A stretch of DNA of 20,633 bases, from positions 1-20,633 of the forward strand of contig JAVBRK010000040.1 of the NCBI GenBank assembly GCA_031548005.1. The letters run 5' to 3'. Within the stretch, counting starts at the first letter, position 1, and every line of letters begins with the position of its first letter. This DNA is from BNXB01 sp031548005. Its GTDB lineage: Bacteria; Bacteroidota; Bacteroidia; Bacteroidales; Azobacteroidaceae. Positions 1-8,576 of this stretch are shown here, one piece after another. The position numbers were made by a program, and so were the translations under genes. The notes beneath the pieces were generated by a model. It made no database searches. It saw only the letters and a program-made list of their open reading frames with translations, and was not told the DNA's origin.

Positions 1-312
1 CATAGCATAGAAAATAACGGGAATTATTCTTCTAAGTTAATGATTTCCAGGGAATTGAACAAATATTTACACACTTATTTTATTGATAACTAACATTTTA
101 ACACAAGCGAATCTTTCCAATTTTCAACTACTGATTCGCATGAATAATAATATAATGAAATCTTTTTATAATAATTTAATTTGAAATGAATCTTGAATCT
201 GTCATAATATGATTAAAATATAAGGAAATCTTTCAAAATGTTTTTAAATTTAAAATAAATATGTACTTTTGCATTTATTATTGGAGTTGTTATAACATTA
301 AATACAGAAAAA
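1..312. other. AT-rich intergenic leader upstream of gdhA
   Basis: This stretch is very AT-rich and has no convincing coding region on either strand. I see no tRNA, repeat array or insertion-sequence end. The only recognisable element is the Bacteroides-type promoter at 264-271 near its right edge. Whatever gene precedes gdhA lies outside the window, and the rest of the stretch shows nothing I can name. Confidence 0.6.
241..271 (+). promoter_or_regulatory. Bacteroides-type promoter for gdhA
   Basis: TACTTTTG at 264-271 matches the Bacteroidota -7 consensus TAnnTTTG exactly. The -33 element is weak: a T-rich run at 241-244, 19 nt upstream, stands in for TTTG. Transcription would begin near 278, leaving about 35 nt of leader before the ATG at 313. 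The match is seen in the sequence; promoter activity is inferred. Confidence 0.6.
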
Positions 313-1647
313 ATGAAAGTGCAAGAAGTTTTGAATGATTTGAAGAGGAGATTTCCCCATGAGCCTGAATTTCATCAGGCTGTAACAGAAGTGCTGGAGT
401 CGATTGAAGAAGTGTATAACCAGCATCCGGAATTTGAAAAAGCCAATCTGATAGAACGGCTTTGCATTGCCGACCGGATTTTCTCTTTCCGTGTTACGTG
501 GACCGATGATAAAGGGAATGTACGTGTTAATATGGGGTACCGGATACAACATAATAATGCTATCGGACCTTATAAAGGGGGTATTCGCTTTCATTCTTCG
601 GTGAATCCGTCTATTTTGAAGTTCCTGGCATTCGAACAAACATTCAAAAACTCTTTGACTACCTTGCCCATGGGAGGAGGTAAAGGTGGTTCCGATTTTT
701 CTCCACGAGGAAAATCGGGTGCTGAAATTATGCGTTTCTGTCAGGCATTTATACTGGAACTGTGGCGCCACATAGGTCCGGATACCGATGTCCCTGCCGG
801 AGATATCGGGGTCGGAGGCCGTGAAGTGGCGTATATGTATGGAATGTATAAAAAGCTGGCTCGTGAAAATACCGGCACTTTTACCGGAAAAGGTATTGAG
901 TTCGGAGGATCGTTGATCCGTCCCGAAGCCACTGGTTATGGAAACATTTATTTCCTGCTCGAAATGCTGAAAATGCGTAACCTGGATATCAAAGGAAAAA
1001 GATGCTTGGTTTCCGGTTCCGGAAATGTGGCTCAGTATACTTGTGAGAAACTGATCGAACTGGGAGCGGTTCCGGTGACTTTGTCCGACTCGGACGGTTA
1101 TATCTATGATCCGGATGGTATTACCCGTGAAAAACTGGATTTTGTAATGGAATTAAAAAATATTCAGCGCGGACGTATCCGGGAGTATGCCGAACATTAC
1201 GGCTGCAAATATGTTCCGGGAGGCCGCGTCTGGTCGGAAAAGGGAGATATCGCCCTGCCATCGGCTACTCAGAATGAATTGAATGGCGAGGATGCAAAAG
1301 CATTGATAGCCAATGGTTGTTTTGCTGTTTCCGAAGGAGCAAATATGCCTTCGACTCCGGAAGCCATCGAGTTATTTCAGAAGGCAAAAATCCTGTATGC
1401 GCCGGGTAAAGCTGCCAATGCAGGAGGAGTCGCTACCTCCGGTCTCGAAATGACACAGAACTCCATGCGTCTGGGTTGGACACGGGAGGAAGTGGACGAG
1501 AAACTCAAACGGATCATGTCCGATATTCACCGGCAATGTGTCCGGTATGGTAAAGAAACCGACGGATATATCAATTATGTGAAAGGAGCGAATATCGCAG
1601 GATTTATGAAAGTTGCCAAAGCGATGATGGCGCAGGGAATCCTGTAA
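313..1647 (+). CDS. gdhA: NADP-type glutamate dehydrogenase
   Basis: This 444-residue protein is a full-length hexameric bacterial glutamate dehydrogenase. It catalyses reversible reductive amination of 2-oxoglutarate with ammonium to glutamate in the cytoplasm. The N-terminal substrate domain carries GPYKGGIRFH (residues 85-94), the catalytic lysine motif PMGGGKGG (119-126, K124) and PAGDIGVGGR (161-170, D164). The Rossmann domain begins near residue 227 and contains SGSGNVAQY (234-242). The SDSDG stretch after the second strand (258-262) is of the kind seen in NADP-preferring enzymes, so NADP use is likely but inferred. The ATG at 313 lies about 35 nt after the predicted transcription start. 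The gene stands alone on the plus strand and converges on gyrB over a palindromic terminator. Family identity is close to certain. Confidence 0.97.
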   Translation: MKVQEVLNDLKRRFPHEPEFHQAVTEVLESIEEVYNQHPEFEKANLIERLCIADRIFSFRVTWTDDKGNVRVNMGYRIQHNNAIGPYKGGIRFHSSVNPSILKFLAFEQTFKNSLTTLPMGGGKGGSDFSPRGKSGAEIMRFCQAFILELWRHIGPDTDVPAGDIGVGGREVAYMYGMYKKLARENTGTFTGKGIEFGGSLIRPEATGYGNIYFLLEMLKMRNLDIKGKRCLVSGSGNVAQYTCEKLIELGAVPVTLSDSDGYIYDPDGITREKLDFVMELKNIQRGRIREYAEHYGCKYVPGGRVWSEKGDIALPSATQNELNGEDAKALIANGCFAVSEGANMPSTPEAIELFQKAKILYAPGKAANAGGVATSGLEMTQNSMRLGWTREEVDEKLKRIMSDIHRQCVRYGKETDGYINYVKGANIAGFMKVAKAMMAQGIL

Positions 1648-1649
1648 AT

Positions 1650-1708
1650 TTAATAGTCAGGAGTTAAGAACTGATCGTAATGGTTCATTCTTAACTCCTG
1701 ACTATTAA
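1650..1708. terminator. Shared palindromic terminator between convergent gdhA and gyrB
   Basis: Arms 1650-1670 and 1688-1708 form a perfect 21-bp inverted repeat around a 17-nt loop. A run of seven T follows at 1709-1715, so it reads well as an intrinsic terminator for gdhA. The T-run is weak on the minus strand, but the hairpin starts just past the gyrB stop codon and probably serves both genes. The arm word GGAGTTAAGAA also occurs, with variation, in palindromes near 4399-4480 and 14831-14918. Confidence 0.8.
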
Positions 1709-1713
1709 TTTTT

Positions 1714-3669
1714 TTAGGCGTCTATATTGGCGTAAGTAGCGTTTTCTTCGATGAATTCGCGTCGTGGAGCTACATCTTCCCCCATCAGCATGGAGAATAC
1801 ATGATCGGCTTCGGCGGCATTGTCGATGGTTACCTGACGCAATGTCCGGTTCGACGGATTCATAGTGGTATCCCAGAGTTGCTCGGCGTTCATCTCTCCA
1901 AGACCTTTATACCGTTGGGTATGCACCTGGTTTTCATTTCCGTCGGCAAATCGGTCGATGAATGATTGCCGTTGCCGTTCAGTCCAGCAATATTCTTCGT
2001 TTTTTCCCCGTTTACACAGGTAAAGCGGCGGGGTGGCAATGTAAATGTAGCCTTTTTCGACCAATGGGCGCATATGACGGAAGAAAAAAGTAAGGATCAA
2101 TGTGGCAATGTGGCTTCCGTCCACGTCGGCATCGGTCATGATAACCACCTTATGATACCTTAATTTGACTAAATTCAATGCTTTACTGTCGTCTTCCGTG
2201 CCGATGGTCACTCCCAGTGCAGTATAGATATTGCGGATTTCTTCGCTTTCCAGTACTTTATGAGGCATGGCCTTTTCCACGTTCAGGATCTTACCCCGTA
2301 AAGGCAGGATGGCTTGGAATGCGCGATCGCGTCCTTGTTTGGCTGTTCCGCCTGCCGAGTCTCCCTCAACTAAGAAGATTTCGCAACGTTCAGGATCTTT
2401 ATCCGAGCAGTCGGCCAATTTTCCGGGTAATCCCCCGCCGGAAAGCGGAGATTTACGTTGTACCATTTCGCGTGCCTTTCGGGCGGCGTGGCGGGCTGTT
2501 GCAGCCAGAATGACTTTTTCTACGATGATTTTCGCCTCTTTCGGATGTTCTTCCAGATAATAGCCCAAAGCTTCGCTTACGGCCATATCTACGGCTCCGA
2601 TCACCTCATTGTTGCCCAGTTTGGTTTTCGTCTGGCCTTCGAATTGAGGTTCGGCGACTTTGATGGAAACAACGGCAGTAAGTCCTTCCCGGAAGTCATC
2701 GCCGCTGATTTCTATTTTTATCTTGTCGAGCATTTTGGAGTCTTCCGCATACTTTTTCAGGGTCCGGGTCAGTCCGCGACGGAAACCGGCTAAGTGGGTT
2801 CCTCCCTCGATGGTGTTGATGTTGTTTACATATGAGTATACATTCTCGTTGTATGAGGTGTTGTAAGTCATTGCCACTTCGACCGGAACTCCTTGTTTTT
2901 CAGTGATGATGTGGATGACATCTTCGATCAGGGGTTCTTTTGCTTCATCGATGAAGTTTACAAATTCTTTCAAACCTTCGGAAGAATAAAATACTTCCGA
3001 TTTGAATGTGTTGTCGTCTTTTACTACACGTTTGTCGGTAAGCGATAAGCGTACCCCGGCATTGAGGTAAGCCAACTCCCGGAGCCTTCCTGCCAGGATA
3101 TCGTATTTGTATTCGGTAACGATAAATATCGAGTCGTCGGGCTTGAATGTGATAATTGTGCCCGTGTGGTCAGTAGCGCCGCTTACTTTGAGTTCTCCCA
3201 GCGGCTTTCCACAGGAATACTCCTGTTCGTAGATTTTTCCGTCGCGGAGAACCTCGGCTTTCAGGTAAGTCGACAGGGCATTCACACAGGATACCCCCAC
3301 CCCGTGCAATCCTCCGGATACTTTATAAGAGTCTTTGTCGAATTTACCCCCGGCATGGAGTACCGTCAGCACGACTTCCAAAGCCGACTTGTTTTCTTTT
3401 TTCATGTGCTCGACCGGAATTCCGCGGCCGTCGTCGCATACGGTAATAGAATTGTCTTCGTTGATGGTTACATCAACGTTTTTGCAATAACCGGCCAATG
3501 CTTCGTCGATGGAGTTGTCGACAACCTCATACACCAGATGGTGCAGTCCTTTCTGGCTGATATCGCCGATATACATGGCGGGGCGTTTCCTTACGGCTTC
3601 TAATCCTTCAAGTACCTGAATACTGTCTGCCGAGTAGCCATTGGAGCTATTTTTTATTTCTTCACTCAT
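1714..3669 (-). CDS. gyrB: DNA gyrase subunit B
   Basis: This 651-residue type IIA topoisomerase subunit hydrolyses ATP and, with GyrA, introduces negative supercoils. The GHKL ATPase domain has YEVVDNSIDEA (residues 47-57, catalytic E48), DDGRGIP (79-85) and the lid GGLHGVG (119-125). The transducer domain has the QTK loop (346-348) inside GQTKTKLGN. The TOPRIM domain has EGDSAGG (435-441) and the metal-binding TDADVDG (512-518), followed by QRYKGLGEMN (585-594). There is no long insert in the TOPRIM region like that of E. coli GyrB, so the length is the usual short form. GyrB is preferred over ParE because of overall similarity and the YANIDA-type C-terminus. It has its own promoter and is the last minus-strand gene before gdhA. 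Confidence 0.96.
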   Translation of the reverse strand: MSEEIKNSSNGYSADSIQVLEGLEAVRKRPAMYIGDISQKGLHHLVYEVVDNSIDEALAGYCKNVDVTINEDNSITVCDDGRGIPVEHMKKENKSALEVVLTVLHAGGKFDKDSYKVSGGLHGVGVSCVNALSTYLKAEVLRDGKIYEQEYSCGKPLGELKVSGATDHTGTIITFKPDDSIFIVTEYKYDILAGRLRELAYLNAGVRLSLTDKRVVKDDNTFKSEVFYSSEGLKEFVNFIDEAKEPLIEDVIHIITEKQGVPVEVAMTYNTSYNENVYSYVNNINTIEGGTHLAGFRRGLTRTLKKYAEDSKMLDKIKIEISGDDFREGLTAVVSIKVAEPQFEGQTKTKLGNNEVIGAVDMAVSEALGYYLEEHPKEAKIIVEKVILAATARHAARKAREMVQRKSPLSGGGLPGKLADCSDKDPERCEIFLVEGDSAGGTAKQGRDRAFQAILPLRGKILNVEKAMPHKVLESEEIRNIYTALGVTIGTEDDSKALNLVKLRYHKVVIMTDADVDGSHIATLILTFFFRHMRPLVEKGYIYIATPPLYLCKRGKNEEYCWTERQRQSFIDRFADGNENQVHTQRYKGLGEMNAEQLWDTTMNPSNRTLRQVTIDNAAEADHVFSMLMGEDVAPRREFIEENATYANIDA

Positions 3670-3718
3670 CTTTTAAATATTATCGTTTTGTGTTTGTTTC
3701 TTACATAAAAAAAGCTAA

Positions 3719-3726
3719 CAAAGATA
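3719..3726 (-). promoter_or_regulatory. Bacteroides-type -7 promoter element for gyrB
   Basis: The minus strand reads TATCTTTG here, an exact match to TAnnTTTG. Transcription would start near 3712, giving a leader of about 42 nt before the ATG at 3669. No good TTTG -33 box is visible about 20 nt upstream; only an AT-rich run is present. Confidence 0.55.
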
Positions 3727-3760
3727 CGATTTTCTTTTGATTTAAAGAAGTAAATAAGGT

Positions 3761-3790
3761 AAAAAGACTTCCGGAGGAAATCTTTCCCGG
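3761..3790 (-). terminator. Possible weak terminator upstream of gyrB
   Basis: CCGG at 3771-3774 and CCGG at 3787-3790 can pair, with a GAA/TTC extension and a two-base bulge, around a tiny loop. On the minus strand this is followed by TCTTTTT (rc of 3761-3767). It could end transcripts from the Spy-like gene before the gyrB promoter. A second small hairpin (7-bp arms 3883-3889 and 3897-3903) sits nearer that gene but lacks a clear T-run. The rest of the 260-bp gap shows nothing further. Confidence 0.3.
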
Positions 3791-3929
3791 TCGGTTAATC
3801 GCCACAATGAAAAAGTGATGCTACAGGAGTGGTTGGCTTTATTGTATTTTGGTTATTAATTGAATTTTTAATAATATTTTATTTTGCTTCTGAATAAAGC
3901 AAACAGCTATCATTTTATTCTGCTTAAAT

Positions 3930-4319
3930 TCAGTCAAGCTCAGTTTCTTCCGGCATTACAGGGGTTGTCATAGCGCTTTCTTTGAGTAAATTGAGCCAAT
4001 ATTCTCTTTTTTCGTTCCATTTTTTGCTTTGATCGGAAGTCAGAACCTTTCCGAATTCTTCTGATTTAGACTTGAAAATTTCAGAAATGGCGGTTGCATT
4101 TTCGGCAATTTCCATCTGCTGGGCGTATTTCAGATTGATTTCCCCGACTTTCTTTTGTTGTTCGTTCGTCAGGTCTAATTCTTTACGCATAATTTCTGTT
4201 TGGTCGTTGGCTAATTCTATCGGACTTCGTACGAATCTTACGGACTTTTGGGCGGCGGTTGCTAAACAGAGGAAGCAGGCTCCAAGTAGATAAAGTCCTT
4301 TTTTAAGCATCGTTTTCAT
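3930..4319 (-). CDS. Small exported Spy/CpxP-like helical protein of unknown function
   Basis: This 129-residue protein starts with basic residues and a hydrophobic stretch (about residues 8-22) ending near TAAQ, a typical Sec signal peptide, so it is probably periplasmic or surface-associated. The mature part is short, charged and predicted helical. It has two LTxxQ-like words: LTNEQQKKV and LTSDQSKKW. LTxxQ words are the hallmark of the Spy/CpxP family of periplasmic chaperone or stress proteins, and small Bacteroidota secreted proteins of this shape often carry them. The resemblance is only motif-level, so the function is inferred and weak. It lies between ferritin and gyrB on the same strand, 174 bp after the ferritin stop, separated from it by a palindrome. 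No exact TAnnTTTG promoter is visible upstream. Confidence 0.75.
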   Translation of the reverse strand: MKTMLKKGLYLLGACFLCLATAAQKSVRFVRSPIELANDQTEIMRKELDLTNEQQKKVGEINLKYAQQMEIAENATAISEIFKSKSEEFGKVLTSDQSKKWNEKREYWLNLLKESAMTTPVMPEETELD

Positions 4320-4398
4320 AAGAATGTGTATTTAATGAAATAATAAAACAGAATTTGAGACTTCATTAAAACACATAATCCTATGGTACTGTTGATCC

Positions 4399-4480
4399 AA
4401 AAAAGGTTATAAAGAGTTAAAAGCAAAGAGTTGAGAGCCAGATTATAATACCTGGCGTTCCCAACTCTTAAAATTTAACT
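4399..4480 (-). terminator. Imperfect palindromic terminator downstream of ferritin
   Basis: Arms 4416-4433 and 4462-4479 pair at 14 of 18 positions, and an inner 5-bp GCCAG/CTGGC stem (4437-4441, 4452-4456) caps them. On the minus strand a T-run (rc of 4399-4404) follows shortly after. It sits 14 nt past the ferritin stop codon and is the natural terminator for that gene. The arms carry GAGTTAAAA and AACTCTTAAAA words like those in the palindromes near 1650 and 14831, so it may be a degraded copy of the same repeat. Confidence 0.55.
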
Positions 4481-4493
4481 TTTGGTTTGAATC

Positions 4494-4982
4494 TTATTCC
4501 CTGTGTCCCAGTTTTTGGTCCAGCATGTACATGGCGGCAGGGTCTTTTTCAATCTTCTCCAGTGCACTTAAATAATTACGTGCAGTATCTTCTTCTTCTA
4601 CTTGTTCATCGACAAACCATTTCAACAGGCTTTGGGATGGATAATCCTTCAGCTCGATAGCCAGATCCATCAGTTTGTGGATCATTTCCGTTACTTTTTT
4701 CTCATGAAGCAACGTATCTTCAAAGGCGTCTTTGGGAGAATTCCATTCCTGACGTACTTCGCCGATCGGCATCAGTTTTACTTTGCCATCCATTTCACCG
4801 ATAAACTCCATGAATTTGCTGGCATGTCCGAATTCTTCTTTAGCTTGTCTGGCAAACCAGGAAGCCATTCCTCTGAAACCTTTATCATCCATATCATACG
4901 ACATGGAGAGATAGAGGTAAGCAGACCACAGTTCTGCATTGACTTGCTTGTTCAATGCACTTTCCATTTTAGCGTTCAACAT
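4494..4982 (-). CDS. ftnA: Non-haem bacterial ferritin (FtnA type)
   Basis: This 162-residue four-helix-bundle protein would assemble into a 24-subunit shell that oxidises ferrous iron and stores it as a ferric mineral in the cytoplasm. Expected ferroxidase ligands are present: E17 in NAELWSAYLYL, E50 and H53 in KEEFGH, E94 in LLHEKK, and Q127 with E130 in DEQVEEE. Y24 is also conserved. There is no haem-binding methionine pattern as in bacterioferritin and no DNA-binding N-terminal tail as in Dps. Length matches E. coli FtnA closely. It starts 65 bp after the gcvP stop on the same strand. No exact TAnnTTTG box is seen in that gap, so it is either read through from gcvP or uses a variant promoter. 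Symbol assigned by similarity (ftnA or ftn). Confidence 0.94.
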   Translation of the reverse strand: MLNAKMESALNKQVNAELWSAYLYLSMSYDMDDKGFRGMASWFARQAKEEFGHASKFMEFIGEMDGKVKLMPIGEVRQEWNSPKDAFEDTLLHEKKVTEMIHKLMDLAIELKDYPSQSLLKWFVDEQVEEEDTARNYLSALEKIEKDPAAMYMLDQKLGHRE

Positions 4983-5047
4983 AATTTTCCTATTTTAAAA
5001 GTTAAACAATATTCTCCCGATCGTTTATGTATGGCTAACAACGCTTT

Positions 5048-7897
5048 TTAATTACAGGCGCATTGGACGGAAACCAGGTTCCGGTCGCCAAAAGCATTGT
5101 CGACCCGGGCTACATGGACCCAGAATTTATTTTCTTTGATCCACTCCAACGGATAAGCTGCTTTACTCCGGGAATAAGCGTGATTCCATCCGTCGGCTGT
5201 TACTTCATATTCCGGATGGGGAGCATTGATCAGTACATTATCGTCTTTCAGAGCGGTTCCTTTGGCCACTTCTTCGATTTCTTCCCGGATAGAGAGCATC
5301 GCTTCGACAAAGCGGTCGAGTTCACGAAGGCTTTCGCTTTCGGTAGGTTCGATCATTAATGTGCCGTGAACCGGAAAAGAAAGGGTCGGGGCGTGGAAAC
5401 CGTAATCGATCAGACGTTTGGCAATATCGGTTTCTGTAATGCCGGAATAATCCTTCAGGTTGCGGCATTCGAGGATCAATTCGTGTCCTACACGACCTTT
5501 TGCCCCTTTGTAAACAATTCCGTAAGCGTCTTCGAGGCAGGCTGCGAGGTAATTGGCATTGAGAATGGCTGCCTGGGTTGCCAGTGTCAGTCCATCGGCT
5601 CCCATCATACGGATATAACCGTAGGTGATCGGCAGGATTCCCGCACTTCCGAAAGGCGAAGCAGCTACCGTATTTTTATCCGAGCCTGTGGTTTCCGGGT
5701 GTGCAGGCAGGAAAGGTATCAGGTGTCCGGCAACACAGATCGGCCCTTCTCCCGGGCCTCCTCCTCCGTGAGGGATGGCGAATGTTTTATGCAGATTCAG
5801 GTGGCAGACATCGGCTCCTACAAATCCGGGGTTGGTAAGGCCAACCTGAGCATTCATATTGGCGCCGTCCATATATACCTGGCCTCCGTGGTCATGTACG
5901 ATCCGGCACATTTCCACGATGCCGGTTTCGAAGATACCGTGGGTAGAGGGGTAGGTAATCATAAAAGCAGCCAAAGAGTCTTTGTACTGCCCTGCTTTTG
6001 CTTTCAGGTCTTCTATATTGGTATTCCCCAGTTCGTCGCAGGCTACGATAATTGTTTGAAAGCCGGCCTGAACGGCGCTTGCAGGATTGGTTCCATGAGC
6101 TGAAGCCGGTATGAGAACGACATCCCGGCGCCCTTGTCCGGTCGATTGCAAATAAGCGCGGATCGCCATCAACCCGGCATATTCACCGGCAGCTCCTGAA
6201 TTCGGCTGAAAGCTCACACCGGGAAGACCGGTAATCGTGCCTAAGTATTCTGCCAGGTTCTCGATCAGTTCGAGGTAGCCGGCGGTCTGATCTTCCGGGG
6301 CGTAGGGGTGAATGTTGGCGAATCCCGGATTATTCAACGGCAATAATTCGGAGGCGGCATTCAGTTTCATGGTGCACGATCCGAGTGATATCATAGAATG
6401 AGCTAAGGAAATATCCCGGCGTTCGAGCATCTTGATGTACCGCATCAACTCGGTTTCCGTATGGTAGTTGTTGAAAACTTCGTGTGTCAGAAAAGCCGAT
6501 GTACGGACGAATTTCTTGTCGAAATACGATTTTTCGGGAATATCTTTACTTAGCAGGTATTCTGTTTTCAGGGCGGTGGAGAAGATATACAACAATACGC
6601 CTGCATCTTCCGGCAGGGTGGTTTCGTCAATGCTTATCCCGATTTCTCCGGAATCGAAATAGCGCAGATTCACTTTACACTCCAGCGCTGTTTCCGATAG
6701 CAGATCAATCGATGCCTGTTCCGGAAGCTTGATCTTCAGGGTGTCGAAATAATTTGTATTCAATTGCTTATAGCCCAGGGTTTCCAGTTCTCCGGCCAAA
6801 AATCCGGCGATGGCATGGACGCGTCCGGCGATACTCTTTAATCCTTCCGGTCCGTGATATACGGCATAAAAACCGGCCATAGTCGCCAGCAAGGCCTGTG
6901 AAGTGCAGATATTGGAGGTTGCCTTTTCGCGCTTGATGTGCTGTTCCCGGGTTTGAAGGGCCATGCGTAACGCCCGTTTTTCATAGACATCCTTCGAAAT
7001 TCCGATGATGCGTCCGGGTATAATGCGTTTGTAGTCGTCTTTAGCTGCAAGATATCCTGCCGAAGGACCTCCGAAATACATCGGAATCCCGAAACGCTGG
7101 GTACTGCCGAATGCAATATCCGCTCCCCACTCTCCGGGAGGAGTCAGTAGCGCCAGGCTCAGAATGTCGGCTCCTACGGCCACTTTAGTCCCCATAGCAG
7201 TGGCTTTTTTGACGAATTCACGGTAGTCTTCGATGCTTCCTTCCGAATTGGGAAACTGGACGATCGCTCCGAATATTTTATCATTCAGTCCGACTGTCTT
7301 GTAATCGCCCGACAGGATTTGCATTCCCTGGGGGATGACCCGGGTATGAATAACCGCTTTTGTGGATTCGAATACTTTTTCATCCACAAAAAGAACATTG
7401 GCTTCATTTTTAACCTGATCCCGGCTGCGTGAACCGAACATCATATTGGCGGCCTCGGCAGCGGCAGTGGCTTCGTCGAGCAGCGAGCAATTCGACAGCG
7501 GCAACCCTGTCAGGTCGGTTACCATGGTCTGAAAATTCAGCAGGGCTTCCAGCCGTCCCTGGGAGATTTCGGCCTGATAAGGAGTATAGGAGGTATACCA
7601 GCAGGGGTTTTCAAATACATTTCGTAAAATAGGCGCCGGGGTAACCGTATCATACCATCCCATTCCGATGTAGGAAGTGAAAATTTCGTTTCTGGAAGCC
7701 AGTTCGGCGATGTGTTCGGCGTATTCCCGCTCACTCATGGCTGCCGGAAGGTCTAATTCCTTTTTTAGCCGGATATTTTCCGGAATAGTTTCGTCTATCA
7801 GTTTATTCAGGTCTGCAGTTTTCACTTTAGACAACATCACCTGCATGTCTTTTTCATTGATTCCGACATGCCTGTTTACAAATGCATCGCGATTCAT
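5048..7897 (-). CDS. gcvP: Glycine dehydrogenase (decarboxylating), P-protein
   Basis: This 949-residue PLP enzyme decarboxylates glycine and passes the aminomethyl group to the lipoyl arm of GcvH. It is the single-chain form, in which the two halves (about 1-450 and 451-949) correspond to the separate GcvPA and GcvPB subunits of other bacteria. The PLP lysine is K704 in NLHKTFAIPHGGGGPG, and SAHGTNPASA (599-608) and MDGANMNAQVG (676-686) are the usual C-terminal landmarks. The N-terminus VNRHVGI is also typical. It lies 24 nt downstream of the metallo-hydrolase gene, as the likely tail of the dapA gene group. The other glycine cleavage genes (gcvT, gcvH, lpd) are not in the window, so the complex must be completed from elsewhere. 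Confidence 0.97.
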   Translation of the reverse strand: MNRDAFVNRHVGINEKDMQVMLSKVKTADLNKLIDETIPENIRLKKELDLPAAMSEREYAEHIAELASRNEIFTSYIGMGWYDTVTPAPILRNVFENPCWYTSYTPYQAEISQGRLEALLNFQTMVTDLTGLPLSNCSLLDEATAAAEAANMMFGSRSRDQVKNEANVLFVDEKVFESTKAVIHTRVIPQGMQILSGDYKTVGLNDKIFGAIVQFPNSEGSIEDYREFVKKATAMGTKVAVGADILSLALLTPPGEWGADIAFGSTQRFGIPMYFGGPSAGYLAAKDDYKRIIPGRIIGISKDVYEKRALRMALQTREQHIKREKATSNICTSQALLATMAGFYAVYHGPEGLKSIAGRVHAIAGFLAGELETLGYKQLNTNYFDTLKIKLPEQASIDLLSETALECKVNLRYFDSGEIGISIDETTLPEDAGVLLYIFSTALKTEYLLSKDIPEKSYFDKKFVRTSAFLTHEVFNNYHTETELMRYIKMLERRDISLAHSMISLGSCTMKLNAASELLPLNNPGFANIHPYAPEDQTAGYLELIENLAEYLGTITGLPGVSFQPNSGAAGEYAGLMAIRAYLQSTGQGRRDVVLIPASAHGTNPASAVQAGFQTIIVACDELGNTNIEDLKAKAGQYKDSLAAFMITYPSTHGIFETGIVEMCRIVHDHGGQVYMDGANMNAQVGLTNPGFVGADVCHLNLHKTFAIPHGGGGPGEGPICVAGHLIPFLPAHPETTGSDKNTVAASPFGSAGILPITYGYIRMMGADGLTLATQAAILNANYLAACLEDAYGIVYKGAKGRVGHELILECRNLKDYSGITETDIAKRLIDYGFHAPTLSFPVHGTLMIEPTESESLRELDRFVEAMLSIREEIEEVAKGTALKDDNVLINAPHPEYEVTADGWNHAYSRSKAAYPLEWIKENKFWVHVARVDNAFGDRNLVSVQCACN

Positions 7898-7921
7898 GGT
7901 ATAGCTCTTAATTTTTTGTTG

Positions 7922-8557
7922 TTATTTCAAATAAGGATTGGATTGTTTTTCGTGGCCGATGGTCGACGAAAGGCCATGTCCGGGATAAACAACCGTATCG
8001 TCCGGTAAAGTTAACAATTTTTCTTTGATTCCGGAAATAAGTTGCTTGTGATTTCCTCCCCAAAGATCGGATCGCCCTACAGATTCAAGAAACAATACAT
8101 CTCCGGTAAAGACGCAGGCATCTTTTTCAGAATAATAGCATAGGCTTCCGGGGGAATGTCCGGGGATAAGAAAAGCCTTTAATTGCATATTCCCTATCGT
8201 GATCGACTCTCCGTCTTCGATATAACGGGCCGCCTTCCACCCCTGCTCTTCGACTTTTATTCCGAAATTTCTCGACTGGTACTGCAGGTTAGGCATGGAT
8301 TCTTCCGATGAATGGTACTCGGGTAAAATATGGTATGTTTCATAGATGAACGCATTCCCGAAAGCGTGGTCCATATGGAGATGGGTATTTAAAATCCGTT
8401 TCACCTCCAACTTGTTTTCTTCGATAAAACGGACCAGCTCCATTTTTTCTTCCGGATAGAAAGCCCCGCAATCGATGATTGCGGCATCTTTTTTCTCGTC
8501 GTGTATGATATAGGTATTTTCTCCTATTTGGTTGAATTCGAACTTATAAATTTGCAT
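7922..8557 (-). CDS. Metallo-beta-lactamase-fold hydrolase, glyoxalase II-like
   Basis: This 211-residue cytoplasmic protein has the binuclear-metal motif HLHMDH (residues 59-64: H59, H61, D63, H64), H134 in PGHSPGS, bridging D153 in FTGDVLF and H194 in YPGHG. This is the glyoxalase II/YcbL branch, which hydrolyses thioesters such as S-lactoylglutathione, but the family is broad and substrates cannot be read from sequence. It lacks the long C-terminal substrate domain of eukaryotic glyoxalase II. I start at the ATG at 8557 (MQIYKFEF), where homology begins. An in-frame ATG at 8626 would add 23 low-complexity residues and overlap rsmG by 50 bp. It sits 19 nt after rsmG and 24 nt before gcvP. 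Confidence 0.88.
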   Translation of the reverse strand: MQIYKFEFNQIGENTYIIHDEKKDAAIIDCGAFYPEEKMELVRFIEENKLEVKRILNTHLHMDHAFGNAFIYETYHILPEYHSSEESMPNLQYQSRNFGIKVEEQGWKAARYIEDGESITIGNMQLKAFLIPGHSPGSLCYYSEKDACVFTGDVLFLESVGRSDLWGGNHKQLISGIKEKLLTLPDDTVVYPGHGLSSTIGHEKQSNPYLK

Positions 8558-8576
8558 GATAATAAAAATAATGTTA

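Noticed and set aside
1..312. A mobile-element end or RNA gene in the AT-rich leader
   Set aside because: No terminal inverted repeats, target duplications, tRNA-like folds or transposase remnants were visible; AT richness alone is ordinary for Bacteroidota intergenic DNA.
609..771. Minus-strand open frame opposite gdhA (298-771)
   Set aside because: It overlaps the most conserved part of glutamate dehydrogenase and its translation has no recognisable features.
5366..6103. A 245-codon open frame on the plus strand, antisense to gcvP
   Set aside because: It lies wholly inside a strongly conserved gene, has low-complexity, cysteine-rich and unrecognisable translation, and no promoter or ribosome-binding context.
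7898..7921. A glycine riboswitch in front of gcvP
   Set aside because: Only 24 nt separate gcvP from the upstream gene, far too little for the aptamer, and no such structure is apparent.
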